Assembly (NCBI GenBank): GCA_034696485.1
Contig: JAQIWT010000433.1
Span: 1-20,482, forward strand
Length of the DNA: 20,482 nt
From: Isohypsibius dastychi
Taxonomy: Eukaryota > Tardigrada > Eutardigrada > Parachela > Isohypsibiidae
Reading direction: 5' to 3'
A program made the position numbers and the translations under genes. Below the pieces are notes generated by a model. The model was not told where the DNA came from. It made no database searches and saw only the letters and a list, made by a program, of their open reading frames with translations. Of the stretch, positions 7,062 through 16,531 are shown piece after piece (positions within the stretch are counted from its first letter, which is position 1; every line of letters starts with the position of its first letter).

Positions 7062-7443
7062 TGTTGGATATTAAGCAAACGTGCTAAGATTTGTGATATG
7101 TTTTTGTGCATAGATGAATATAAGTTGTGAATGAATGACATCCCAAAATCTTATAACACGGCAAACTCGCTACCCGTGGTATCTTTGTAATCTTCGCACG
7201 GAAAGTTGTGACCGATCCAATCTACGTTACGACTGACCAAAGATGGATTTTTCCTGACAAAATCAATGATATTAGATGTTCTTCAAAGGGCTTCTACGAG
7301 CTGACCCTTGGCGTTTTTTTCTTTGAACTATTTTATGTTTTCACGGCAATTGTATTGTTCTCGAGGCTCTTGGACTTGTGTGGACACACACACACATTCA
7401 ATCACGTGATGGTGCTGAGAGGTTCTTAATAAACGAGTTCAAA
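7062..7443. promoter_or_regulatory. Divergent intergenic region (313-aa gene / 1585-aa gene)
   Basis: This 382-bp gap lies between divergent starts. It contains a CA run at 7384-7396, the perfect palindrome ATCACGTGAT at 7401-7410 (an E-box/G-box type CACGTG site about 35 bp before the 1585-aa ATG) and a T-run at 7313-7320. A frame at 7208-7429 has a hydrophobic stretch but no usable ATG, so I do not call it a gene. Confidence 0.5.
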
Positions 7444-10400
7444 ATGTCGGGAAGGCTTGACGTGGTAGATCTTCTATCAGACGATGAAGTCGATCCTGGT
7501 GGTATCGTGGAGCTGGAGGATGATGATGAGATTCTCGATGCCCCTGGGCTTAATAATCGAAACGGCGGATGGTCGACAATGACAAGGGATGCTACCTTGA
7601 GGAGGGGGAAAGTAAGTCGAGATCAAACTCCGTCTATTGATACGTTCTTTCCCCCTAAATCTAAATCCAATTCAGGAATCAAAGTGCAAGAATCGGCCAC
7701 CTCTTCTCAAAAGGATGACGTTCGGATTCAGTTGGAACAACTTTTGAAGGACCGTGATTTCGAGCTGAATCGATTCCGTAAAAGGTTGGATGCAGCAAGA
7801 GTTCAGATAGAATTAATCGCTCGAGATCAAGAAACCCGGGGCTGGGACATGGACTCGGTGCGAGAACGTTGTGAAGAATTCGTTAGCGAAGGCGATCCAC
7901 GACGCGTAGGAGAATTTATTGAACAGATTGAGATCCACATTGGACGATACAAGAAACATTTTGTCATCTGCGAAGAATTGTTTAACGACACTCTTAATGT
8001 TCAGAAAACGATCTCAGCGCTCCGGAGCGCGGCCATGAGAACCGGTGGCGCTACTTTCGGGTCCCATCCACAATCGAAGAGTACGTTGGAGGCTATCATG
8101 GCATCAATCTCAGTAGAGGCCGATACCATTCAAGTCCTAATCGACATAGTGTTCGATTTCTACGCAATCATTTATGGCCTCTTAGGAGCATTGAATCATC
8201 TAGCATCTGAAACGGACGATACGGCTCGGTTGCGCGAAGATGTGGATTATTGCGTCAAGATTTTCAATCACCATGCACATCATTTTGAACTTGAGGTAAT
8301 CAATTATGATGAGATCAAAGATGACTGCGGTGAGAATGAAGAAGATGAAGAAAATGACGAAGGTGAAAGGAATGATGACCCGAGCGTGGATGGTGGTGCG
8401 GACGGAGAGGATGTCGACATGGACCATTCCGGATCAGAGGCGGCGGCGTCGAATAAGATTTCCATCACACAGTACGACTATATGCATGAGCTGGAGAGAT
8501 TGTTGAATAGGCTAGATCGTGATGGCAAGGGTTCAGACTCGATTGCTCTTCAAGTGAAATTACCATGGCATGGTCTTTTCAATTTTGAGACATATGTTAG
8601 AAATCAAGACGAAGATGAAGACGATCGTGGGAATGATGAAACCAATGCCGGATACAATGCCCAGGATGTCATGCAGAATTCCGAAGCAAACGTACCAATT
8701 TATCATGAAAATGATATTCTATCATTGCTGAAAGAATTCAACAAGCTGAGTTCCAGTCGCGATGGTGAAGACGAATCGTTAAAGAGGTGGATGTTCAAGG
8801 CAGGAGAATTCATTTATGCGAATCGAAATGTGCGGCTACTTGAACATACTCCGGAGATTGGAGATATCTTAGGTTATATGGACCGTGGCTTGTCTGCGGT
8901 GATTCTCCTAGATGATCGAGAAGATTCCATTCTTGAACTTGCCCCTGATGGCTTTGGGGATATTAAGAATCGAGCATATTCCAAAGCCAAACAGAAAGCG
9001 ACCTTGAACATCCACATGAACTACTTATTGAGTTGCGACCAATTTCTGAGAAGCGGGAAGTTGGATCAGAATCCAACGTACGTGGTTGATGTTCATGCGT
9101 ATGTTGCAAAATATGTCAAATTAGTCTCAAAGGATGTCGATGCAAGCAAACGATCGATGAACCCCGTGGTCCAAACTGGACATCTGGGCTCTCTGATTTC
9201 GGAATATCTGACAACCAAGTCTCAACTAGATGCTCTGAGTTTATATGACCCATTCGATGATCTTAAACGAGATGATTTGGTTGTTGCCAAAGCCGATGGC
9301 GGTTCTTTGGCAAAGGTGAAATTCTACAACGTAACGATTAAAATGATCCTAAAGCTCGACGCCTGTTTAGTCTCCGAATCAACGCGTCGAGATACCAAAC
9401 GCAAAGATGATTTTCGACAAAGGTTCTCGCAAATATCTACCATTGCAAAGGCATGTCAAAAATTCTATTTAGCTTCCTTAGGCTCTGAGCTATCAGATGA
9501 TGAAAAGGAAGAAAGGCTTCGAGAATTTGACTCGGCCATGACCTTGTCATCTGTTGAGGATCAAGTTAACATTTATCGAAAACTTCTACTGTCACATGCC
9601 CCAGTTAAACGGAAGAAGCCAATGCAAGGTTTGGATGCAGATATGAATGTCATTGACATAGATGGAAAGTGTCAAGACTTTGAGACATTCCTGAGAGTGA
9701 ACAACCAAACCGTCCAAGGAGAGAGTTTTGTTAACATAGTTCGTTCTTTGCTTATTGTTGAGCGAGGATCGGCTGAGCGGTACATGAAGTACCTCAAGGC
9801 AAGATTAGATGCAATCTACATGGCGATGAAGCGATCTCTTCTCGTGTTCATGACGTATACAAGGGCTCGTAATGCTTACAAGATCTTGGAACAACGAGTG
9901 GACGGACTTGACCAAGTGAGATTTGATTATAAATCCCATATGGAATCTGAGCACCTGTTGATTCAACTAAACCTGGCAGAAGCAATTAAGAAGGAAGAAT
10001 TAGCGCACGACTACTTGAGCAAACTCGATTCGATCTTTGAAATGGCTGAATTACACGATCGTCTTGGAAGGTATGCTAATAAAGAAACTTTTAGCAGCTC
10101 AGAGTCACCGAAGAACAGATATATTGGAACTGCTCAAAATGATGCGATCAAGTTCTGCGACAAGCTGACAATATCATACCGAAATGCAAGAGCTTCACTC
10201 AAGTCATATTGTGAAATGGTGTGTTCGCCGGTGAACAAAGATAAAAGTTGGTGGACAACTCTGTCCATTTTCAAGAATTCGTTCAAGAAAATTGACTCAA
10301 GCGGCGTTGACTATGGTGTGTTGCGTGAAAGTCGCAAACGTGTGGTTTGGCGAGCAAGCAAATCCTCTGAAGATCGACTGAATCTCGATGAATTTAAATC

Positions 10401-12201
10401 AACATTGAATTTCAATGAGACTCGGAAGTTTGGTATCGATGCTCCGGATGAACTGGATGAAGATGAGGATATCATGGAGTTCAAGAAGATTGATGAAATT
10501 GCGTCAAGACTCATCCCAGTTATCAAATACCTCACATGTGTTTGGAACCTTTCTTGTGCTTATTCCAAATTGTTCCCCGTTGAGTTCAAGGATGACAACA
10601 ATGCTGTCAGAAAGTGTCGGGGTATGTTGACAGTTGAATTTGTTTCAAGGTTCGCGTCGTGGAAGTCGCGAAACGGAAATCAAATCTCTGCGGCGTATAG
10701 TGGTGAGCTCGACTTTGGCGACGATTATGATCAGGACGATGGATTCATGTCTGACAACGATGAGTTAGATGCGCTGAACGATGATGAAGAGGATGACGAT
10801 GAAATGGATGATGACGACGAAGGTCATATGGATGGAGAGAGCGTTCGGGACGAGATGAGAGGAATTCTGAACGAGGATTCTGACGAGGAATCTGATCAAG
10901 TTGGAGAGAACAATATTGGTACGTTGGGTGTCGGTAACGATATTGTGTCGGTGGGAAGTGGCAATCTGAGTCGCTATGCGATCGGTAACAGTGATTCGGA
11001 GGGATCCGATGTTTCCTATGAGAGTGACACGAGTGAAGTCAAAATGGAAGAGGATGTCGTTGATGATGGTGATGCATCCGAGTCTGATGATACTGAGGAT
11101 ACGCCTTCATATCAGGGTATCAAGCGGCGGCGATCAAAATGGGTTGTGGAAGATGACAGCGAATCCGAAAGTGAACCGCAACCTCAAAGGAAAGAAAGAT
11201 TCCTCTTCTTCCTCAAGCGTGAATTTTCGGAAGAGAATCTAAACAAACTACATGCACTCGCGACCACTCTATCAGGTTTCCGATACGGCTACATCCCTAC
11301 GGTGTTGGAAAGGCAATCACCAAAAGCTTACTTTAGGTTCGACGATTTGGTTCCATCCGAAGCCGACGACAACAGTGGTATCGAGATCATATCTGTGCCT
11401 GACGACATTCAAAAGTTCGAATCCAGTGCAAAGAGGTGGATCGAAGATAATACTACGACGATACATTGGAAGATGGACTCGATTTGCGTCTTTGGGACTG
11501 TCCTGAAGTCTGTGAAGTGCTCACAACAAGCTGGGTCAGGTCTTCCACGACTTGGAATGCTCAGAACCTTGTGCTATTCTGCAAGTATTCGCTCACATTA
11601 CTTGAAATATTTCAACCTAGTTCAAAGCAAAGGATCTATCATCATTGACATGATGTCTCTGGTGTCCTATCCATTCAATTTTACTTCGAGCGTCGATAGT
11701 CTTATATCACATGATAAACGCCAGAATGTGCGGCGCGATTCCAATGGCTCGGATAAGAATTCTCGTCCTGTTCCGAGCGGTGGCGGTGGTCTTGCCAGTC
11801 AGTCAGGCGATAATGAAGGAGATGACACTTCGAAAAAGAAGAAGGTGACTACAGGCAAATCAAAGGCGAAGGTAAGACCTGCCGAAGGTATAAAAGTACC
11901 ACCCCAACCACCGTCGCGGACATTCATTCCACCATCCTCAGATTCAGGTCAACTATCCGACAGTTTCTCGACACCTAAATCAACTACATATCAACAACCA
12001 CCGATGAATTACATCGTCCCCCCACCTTCAGGCTACATCCCTCCACTTTCAAGCTACATCCCACCACCTCCAGGCTACATCCCACCACCTCCAGGCTACA
12101 TCCCACCACCTCCAGGCTATATCCCACCACCTCCAGACCCTAGGAATACTAACATGTCGCCTCCAACGATGCACAAACTTAAAGGGGGGTCGAAGACTTA
12201 G
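7444..12201 (+). CDS. Large acidic nuclear-type protein with PIP-box-like and SIM-like motifs
   Basis: This protein is 1585 aa from the ATG at 7444; the frame is open for 22 codons upstream but has no ATG there. The N-terminus has two SUMO-interaction-like motifs, VVDLLSDDE (7-15) and IVELEDDDE (21-29), then TPSIDTFF (62-69) followed by basic residues, which resembles a PCNA-interacting PIP box lacking the first Gln (compare SIDTFF in RNASEH2B). Residues about 85-1090 are largely helical, interrupted by acidic tracts at about 293-336 and 388-400. A strongly acidic tract covers about 1095-1134, then a KRRR cluster near 1227. A compact region at about 1249-1415 is rich in aromatic and hydrophobic residues. 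The tail has KKKK and KSKAK basic clusters (about 1463-1478) and GYIPPPP repeats. I do not recognise the family. A scaffold in nuclear viral replication or chromatin handling is an inference from the motifs. Confidence 0.85.
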   Translation: MSGRLDVVDLLSDDEVDPGGIVELEDDDEILDAPGLNNRNGGWSTMTRDATLRRGKVSRDQTPSIDTFFPPKSKSNSGIKVQESATSSQKDDVRIQLEQLLKDRDFELNRFRKRLDAARVQIELIARDQETRGWDMDSVRERCEEFVSEGDPRRVGEFIEQIEIHIGRYKKHFVICEELFNDTLNVQKTISALRSAAMRTGGATFGSHPQSKSTLEAIMASISVEADTIQVLIDIVFDFYAIIYGLLGALNHLASETDDTARLREDVDYCVKIFNHHAHHFELEVINYDEIKDDCGENEEDEENDEGERNDDPSVDGGADGEDVDMDHSGSEAAASNKISITQYDYMHELERLLNRLDRDGKGSDSIALQVKLPWHGLFNFETYVRNQDEDEDDRGNDETNAGYNAQDVMQNSEANVPIYHENDILSLLKEFNKLSSSRDGEDESLKRWMFKAGEFIYANRNVRLLEHTPEIGDILGYMDRGLSAVILLDDREDSILELAPDGFGDIKNRAYSKAKQKATLNIHMNYLLSCDQFLRSGKLDQNPTYVVDVHAYVAKYVKLVSKDVDASKRSMNPVVQTGHLGSLISEYLTTKSQLDALSLYDPFDDLKRDDLVVAKADGGSLAKVKFYNVTIKMILKLDACLVSESTRRDTKRKDDFRQRFSQISTIAKACQKFYLASLGSELSDDEKEERLREFDSAMTLSSVEDQVNIYRKLLLSHAPVKRKKPMQGLDADMNVIDIDGKCQDFETFLRVNNQTVQGESFVNIVRSLLIVERGSAERYMKYLKARLDAIYMAMKRSLLVFMTYTRARNAYKILEQRVDGLDQVRFDYKSHMESEHLLIQLNLAEAIKKEELAHDYLSKLDSIFEMAELHDRLGRYANKETFSSSESPKNRYIGTAQNDAIKFCDKLTISYRNARASLKSYCEMVCSPVNKDKSWWTTLSIFKNSFKKIDSSGVDYGVLRESRKRVVWRASKSSEDRLNLDEFKSTLNFNETRKFGIDAPDELDEDEDIMEFKKIDEIASRLIPVIKYLTCVWNLSCAYSKLFPVEFKDDNNAVRKCRGMLTVEFVSRFASWKSRNGNQISAAYSGELDFGDDYDQDDGFMSDNDELDALNDDEEDDDEMDDDDEGHMDGESVRDEMRGILNEDSDEESDQVGENNIGTLGVGNDIVSVGSGNLSRYAIGNSDSEGSDVSYESDTSEVKMEEDVVDDGDASESDDTEDTPSYQGIKRRRSKWVVEDDSESESEPQPQRKERFLFFLKREFSEENLNKLHALATTLSGFRYGYIPTVLERQSPKAYFRFDDLVPSEADDNSGIEIISVPDDIQKFESSAKRWIEDNTTTIHWKMDSICVFGTVLKSVKCSQQAGSGLPRLGMLRTLCYSASIRSHYLKYFNLVQSKGSIIIDMMSLVSYPFNFTSSVDSLISHDKRQNVRRDSNGSDKNSRPVPSGGGGLASQSGDNEGDDTSKKKKVTTGKSKAKVRPAEGIKVPPQPPSRTFIPPSSDSGQLSDSFSTPKSTTYQQPPMNYIVPPPSGYIPPLSSYIPPPPGYIPPPPGYIPPPPGYIPPPPDPRNTNMSPPTMHKLKGGSKT
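7627..7650 (+). other. PIP-box-like motif TPSIDTFF in the 1585-aa protein
   Basis: The canonical PCNA-binding motif is Q-x-x-[ILM]-x-x-[FY]-[FY]. Here the hydrophobic and double-aromatic positions fit exactly and basic residues follow, but the Gln position is Thr, with a Gln one residue earlier. Several proven PIP boxes lack the Gln. This is a motif-level match only. Confidence 0.45.
12031..12135 (+). repeat. Five 21-bp tandem repeats encoding (G/S)YIPPPP
   Basis: Five consecutive 21-bp units encode GYIPPLS, SYIPPPP and three GYIPPPP, preceded by a diverged NYIVPPPS. The last four units are nearly identical in DNA, which implies recent expansion by slippage or unequal recombination. Proline-rich Y-I-P4 repeats would suit binding to WW, SH3 or EVH1-type domains, or an extended tail. 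Confidence 0.85.
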
Positions 12202-12221
12202 CAAACTATATTTTAATGTAA

Positions 12222-14687
12222 TTATGCTGAATTGCGCCACGCTTGATCTAACATCTTATACCAAATGTCTCGGCCACATGGACGATACAGAGGATCTCGA
12301 TCTGCCATATCAGGACCGTCTGTGAGATAATCGCGAAATAAATTGATCTTCAGCGCAGGATGGTTCTGAGGCGATTGACGTCGCTTTGGACTGCGAGTTG
12401 TCTTTGAACGATCATCATCATCTGGCTTGGGATCCGAAGACGCATGGGTATTCGTGTCAAAGAACGATCGTGGCCAAGCCGAGCGAATAATACTTTTGTC
12501 AAGTAGGCATACTGGCATTGAAAGAATGTGACAAGCATTTTCTGCGCCATAGACAGATGATATCCTTGCAAACTTTTCAGAAATGCCAGAGTCGTCGAGA
12601 AAGAAGCGTTTGGGGGGGATACTTGGATCAGTCGGGTCATAAATCAACGTATTGGTAAAGAGCAATCTGTTAACGAAATCGCCGAGAATCTCCTTGGAGA
12701 ACGGTTTCCCGATGATACTAGCATCTCGATCATTGGTCCCAATATCATCATCGCTACTATCATCACCGACATCTCTTGAATAGGTCTGCGATGGCTGGTC
12801 CTGTTTCGATCCCATCATGACCTCGAATCCCTTCCACTCTCGCAACATATCCTTCACCCATGACGCTTTCGAGAGCTGACCTGAGCTTAAAAAGTCTTTC
12901 AAAACACCATGAGGAGACACCTCGTCCCCTCCATTTAGGTACGGAGCGATTGCGGGCGAGGATATGTTTAGTAACCGATCTAGCTCATCCAAATATAGCT
13001 TTTCGAATACCTGAACAAAATCCTTCATGGCAATCCTTCCTATACAAAAGCCAGCATAGTCCTCGCCAGGTGATATGGTAATATCATGGGGATCGTTTGA
13101 TGTCTTGTATGAAGTGTCAAATAGCGTTTTGTTTGGGATGTCTGGATGATTATGGGGAATGCAAAATGGACCCATCATCCATTCATCCCCGTCTGCTTCG
13201 ATCGTACTCGATTCTCCTTCCATCTCATTAATGGATGGATTGGAAGGATCCCCCTCCATCCTTTTCTTCGGTGGTCTGTAATCCAACAAGGGTTGACTAT
13301 GTAAAAGATGCGATCCTCCACTTTCTTGAAGACTCTTCAAGAATTCTTTCCACGTCTGGTGCACAAGCTCAACATTCTCCTTGAACGGCGCCTTAACAAA
13401 GATTCCGTCCCAGGTTTGCATGATCAAGTCATCATGGTCTCTGCAAAACTGCTCTCTCACGGTAATTCGAGTTCCAGGGGGGAAGTGGACCTTCCAACTC
13501 CTATCATCGATTCTCAACACAGCAGAAGTCCTCTTGGCCGTTTTCATTGCTTTTCCTAAATCCTCTTTAGGGCTCAAGTCATCTGATAGGTGATTTTCGG
13601 TCTTGAGCCATTCCATGCCTCGCAGTCTCTTCAAACATGCTTGTTTGGGATACCCAGACACAAACCTATCGTAAAAATAGGTACGGAATCCCTCATGTAT
13701 TGATCGAATCGGCATCACCCCAACGTTTGAAAACGTATTGGACGGGTTTGTGTGAGGTGGAGTTCCACACCATGCACAGATGGCATCGTTCATACTCTGG
13801 AACGGAGAAGTCACCAGTACGCCCGCCTTTGATATCTGAAGCCAATTCCAAAATCTGGACGCACTTCCGAGACCATCCTCATCGCCATATCGCTGTTGAT
13901 CTTTCACTCCGTCTTCGCATTTGTCTGCCAGCGCCAGAACGTGATCTCGTACCATTGTCGATGGTAATTTATGTTTGATTGCAACTGAACCGCAAATCTC
14001 GTTCAGCGTTATAAACGGGGTCGTCGTTGATGGCTGTCTCAGAAGTGATCCCTTGTGACAACTCTCTGAGGCTGAGCGGTTCTGACTTGAACTGTCTAAT
14101 TGTTGTTGCCGTTGTTTGGACCACACAAGCCGCAGAGCTTCATACTGTATTCGACTCAACCCTGTAAATATATTTGGAAGGGTCCAAGTTTTCCACATAA
14201 GCTCATCAGAGTGAGCCATACCAATGAGAAAATCCTCAGCATCTGGAATAGCCTCAAAAGTGGTATCGGATCCCAGGTTTGAAAAGTCCATACAAGAAAC
14301 AACGTCAGCAGAGTTTCGTGCGTTCATAGCAGTACGAGCAACCCGACAGAAAACATTCTTAACACGAGAAACCTTATTGGACGTAGCCTGAATATACTCT
14401 CGTGCCTTCTGACGTTGCCAGAAGGAGTCCTCAAACAACAAAATGACAAAGCGATAGGGAATCCTATCGTCAGCACATGAGATTTGTGTATAGTATTTAG
14501 GCTCTTCGATGTTTCGTGGGACGTATTGACAGAAAGGAACCAACTTTGTTTGGTAGACAGTCTTAGTGGCTTCACTACCATCAGGCTCCTCTTCTTCTTG
14601 ACTCTTCAACGGACGACTAACCTCTGTAGCGTTTCCAAGACTCATCTTTGTTCTTTTCCTATCCAAGTCCATTCTCGATAAAGACAC
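12222..14687 (-). CDS. Orphan protein, 821 aa
   Basis: I do not recognise this protein. It begins at the ATG at 14687; in-frame ATGs at 14672 and 14645 are alternatives. The N-terminus is basic (DRKRTK at 9-14) then acidic (QEEEE). The body looks globular, with many tryptophans and aromatic residues, a Gln/Ser-rich linker near residues 195-215 (KQRQQQLDSSSQN) and a C-A-W-C pair near 308. Residues about 640-665 are Asp/Ser-rich, and a DDDDRSKTTRSPKRRQSP segment near the C-terminus looks like a nuclear localisation signal. There are no membrane segments or signal peptide. The stop lies 20 bp from the convergent stop of the 1585-aa gene, and the start is divergent from the membrane-protein gene. 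A structural or tegument-like role is possible but has no direct support. Confidence 0.8.
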   Translation of the reverse strand: MSLSRMDLDRKRTKMSLGNATEVSRPLKSQEEEEPDGSEATKTVYQTKLVPFCQYVPRNIEEPKYYTQISCADDRIPYRFVILLFEDSFWQRQKAREYIQATSNKVSRVKNVFCRVARTAMNARNSADVVSCMDFSNLGSDTTFEAIPDAEDFLIGMAHSDELMWKTWTLPNIFTGLSRIQYEALRLVWSKQRQQQLDSSSQNRSASESCHKGSLLRQPSTTTPFITLNEICGSVAIKHKLPSTMVRDHVLALADKCEDGVKDQQRYGDEDGLGSASRFWNWLQISKAGVLVTSPFQSMNDAICAWCGTPPHTNPSNTFSNVGVMPIRSIHEGFRTYFYDRFVSGYPKQACLKRLRGMEWLKTENHLSDDLSPKEDLGKAMKTAKRTSAVLRIDDRSWKVHFPPGTRITVREQFCRDHDDLIMQTWDGIFVKAPFKENVELVHQTWKEFLKSLQESGGSHLLHSQPLLDYRPPKKRMEGDPSNPSINEMEGESSTIEADGDEWMMGPFCIPHNHPDIPNKTLFDTSYKTSNDPHDITISPGEDYAGFCIGRIAMKDFVQVFEKLYLDELDRLLNISSPAIAPYLNGGDEVSPHGVLKDFLSSGQLSKASWVKDMLREWKGFEVMMGSKQDQPSQTYSRDVGDDSSDDDIGTNDRDASIIGKPFSKEILGDFVNRLLFTNTLIYDPTDPSIPPKRFFLDDSGISEKFARISSVYGAENACHILSMPVCLLDKSIIRSAWPRSFFDTNTHASSDPKPDDDDRSKTTRSPKRRQSPQNHPALKINLFRDYLTDGPDMADRDPLYRPCGRDIWYKMLDQAWRNSA

Positions 14688-14857
14688 CTGAATACATGCA
14701 ATGTGTTGGTAGTATCAATGAACGGAATCCACGAAATTAACCTCAAGGAATAACTCGTGAGTCAATTTTTATATTGTTATTGTTATTGTTGTCGTTGTTA
14801 TTTTTGTTGTTGTTCGATTTGCAACCAAGCTCCGAGTAACCGACGTTACTCAATAGA
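14688..14857. promoter_or_regulatory. Divergent intergenic region with TTG/TTA-rich tract and TGAGTCA
   Basis: This 170-bp gap lies between divergent starts. It contains a T-rich TTG/TTA triplet tract at about 14772-14815 and TGAGTCA at 14758-14764. TTACTCA lies within 12 bp of the membrane-protein ATG. It should hold promoters for both neighbours. The T-rich tract would be A-rich on the transcript strand of the 821-aa gene leader. Confidence 0.5.
14772..14815. repeat. Low-complexity TTG/TTA triplet tract
   Basis: About fourteen triplets of TTG, TTA and related T-rich units run without interruption in the intergenic space. Such tracts are slippage-prone and nucleosome-disfavouring. The Asn-rich antisense frame through it is an artefact of the tract. 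Confidence 0.7.
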
Positions 14858-16528
14858 ATGAGTGGTCGACGGGCAACAGCCACCGGGACGTATTCACCTA
14901 TATACAGTAGTAGTACAAGTCGACAAGAGCCTTTCCCGGTGTTATTCGTTCTAATGTGGTGCACCTGTATCATTCAAGCTATCATATCTGGGATTTTCCT
15001 TATTACCAACGTATTCGTGGATACTCTATCGCGACGATTTTCGAATCAGTATGGACGAATTGCGGGCGCTACACTTGTGTCTCGATATAGTGAGTCTGGG
15101 GTTGATGACGCCTTCGTGGACGGCGACTCAAATGCTTCGAGAACGAAGTTCGCGTTAGAGCCAATCACTGTTGAGATTCTGTTCATATTCTCAATTCAAT
15201 TTGCAATTGTTGCGGCAATGGGTATTTGTATTTCATGTATAAGGAACCATGCGGTAATATCTCTGCTTGGGGGTCTTGTTGCGTGGTTTGTTGGACATGC
15301 GAGTATCCTGCTCTTCCTGGATTCGCAAAATTTCATAGGATTTGTATCTCTATTGTGGAGTCTTTGCTCTATTGGAAGTGGCCTTCTTTCGGCAACGTCG
15401 TTTTATGTATTCGATCGAGCATTAGATGCTGCAAAATTAGTACAATCTGATCCTCAGACGGCGTATATCATGCGATTTGCGGTGACAGTATCCCCATCAA
15501 TCTTCGCTCTTGCGTATCCAATTACATTTGGCAAGATGTTTGTGTCGGAACGTCTAGAACTACAAAGATATGAGGGTGTTGAAGAGGCTTACGTAGATAT
15601 TTGGAACGATACATGGCATTCGCTTCTATTCTCGGGAGGAGTAATGCTGTTTATGAGCACAATCATCATCATCATGATGATATATCATTGGGGTGAGCTG
15701 ATTGGACTCGGGGCAAAAAATAGAGATGTCACCAAATCAATCCAGACATCCACGCAACACAATGGGGCCAATCGATCCAAGTCTCACCTGACTATTGATC
15801 GTGAATCCGCACTCATAATCATTGTAAATGCTCTGACATTGTGTGCTTTCGTGCTTGGTGTTATATTCTACAATGCCCTGTTTTGGACCCCTTACCTAGC
15901 TTTCGTTTCCATCGCCATGTCAGCTCTATCTCCCGATGAGCGAATTCATGCGAGCTCTCGAATAACATGGATCTCAGGCCTGGCAGCTTTGTCGAGTCGA
16001 CTCTTTGCCGCGTTGTCAATTTCCGCTTCACAACACGCCTATAACACGACCACCATTCAACTGTCCAAGCAATTATATAAAATTCACGGACAGAACAGCG
16101 TCCGGAAGGATGATGAATCAACTGATTTCAGTGTCTGTATCCTAGTCTACGCTTGGTTAATGTCTCCACAGGTGATTCAAATCATCGCAAGCACGGGCAT
16201 GCTTATTTGTGTGTTAGTCTGGCCCGAAAGAATCGGGAATGACTTCTATGTGGTCCAGTTTCTTTACACATTCTGTGCCGGTTTTGTCGCATTCTCTGTC
16301 AAGCCAGCCATCCGCAGATACAATGAAGACGCTGCTGTTTGGTATCTTAACTTAATTTTACATCTTGGATCTTTTCTTGGGTTGCTAACTTCAGCAATGA
16401 TTGTCCTATTCTTTGCTGGCGCTACACTGGAATCCTTGAAACTATATGCTACTGTATGCTCCATTGTGATGGTATTATCGTTCTTGGTTGCTTTGATTTT
16501 GCATATTGCAGCAAGGACTTGTACATGA
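14858..16528 (+). CDS. Polytopic membrane protein, about 11-12 transmembrane segments
   Basis: The 556-aa protein has a short polar N-terminus and hydrophobic segments at about 26-54, 103-127, 132-154, 159-185, 206-229, 255-277, 317-343, 344-356, 369-391, 424-455, 462-481, 494-522 and 529-551; two of these pairs may each be one helix. There is no cleavable signal peptide. The loop at 55-100 carries an N-A-S glycosylation sequon, and the loop at 280-315 is polar and probably cytoplasmic. The number of helices is in the range of transporters (MFS or equilibrative nucleoside type), but I see no diagnostic transporter motif. A viral multi-pass envelope protein of glycoprotein-M style is another possibility. 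It is divergent from the 821-aa gene, and its stop abuts the opposing stop with no gap. Confidence 0.85.
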   Translation: MSGRRATATGTYSPIYSSSTSRQEPFPVLFVLMWCTCIIQAIISGIFLITNVFVDTLSRRFSNQYGRIAGATLVSRYSESGVDDAFVDGDSNASRTKFALEPITVEILFIFSIQFAIVAAMGICISCIRNHAVISLLGGLVAWFVGHASILLFLDSQNFIGFVSLLWSLCSIGSGLLSATSFYVFDRALDAAKLVQSDPQTAYIMRFAVTVSPSIFALAYPITFGKMFVSERLELQRYEGVEEAYVDIWNDTWHSLLFSGGVMLFMSTIIIIMMIYHWGELIGLGAKNRDVTKSIQTSTQHNGANRSKSHLTIDRESALIIIVNALTLCAFVLGVIFYNALFWTPYLAFVSIAMSALSPDERIHASSRITWISGLAALSSRLFAALSISASQHAYNTTTIQLSKQLYKIHGQNSVRKDDESTDFSVCILVYAWLMSPQVIQIIASTGMLICVLVWPERIGNDFYVVQFLYTFCAGFVAFSVKPAIRRYNEDAAVWYLNLILHLGSFLGLLTSAMIVLFFAGATLESLKLYATVCSIVMVLSFLVALILHIAARTCT

Positions 16529-16531
16529 TCA
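16526..16531. other. Abutting convergent stop codons in palindrome TGATCA
   Basis: The membrane-protein gene ends with TGA at 16526-16528 and the opposing 242-aa gene ends with TGA read from 16531-16529. Together they form the self-complementary TGATCA, so the two coding regions meet with zero spacing. Any transcript-termination signal for either gene must lie inside the other gene. Confidence 0.9.

Noticed and set aside
7208-7429. A 73-codon frame with a hydrophobic segment that could be a small membrane protein.
   Set aside because: It has only a GTG start and no upstream or early internal ATG, and it lies wholly in a divergent promoter region.
7612-7675. GTAAGT and a pyrimidine-rich stretch ending in TTCAG look like a 64-bp spliceosomal intron in the 1585-aa gene.
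   Set aside because: The frame is open through it, 64 is not a multiple of three, and splicing would lead to an early stop. The segment also encodes the PIP-box-like motif.
14743-14973. An Asn-rich antisense frame.
   Set aside because: It is produced by the TTG/TTA triplet tract and by antisense reading of the membrane-protein start.
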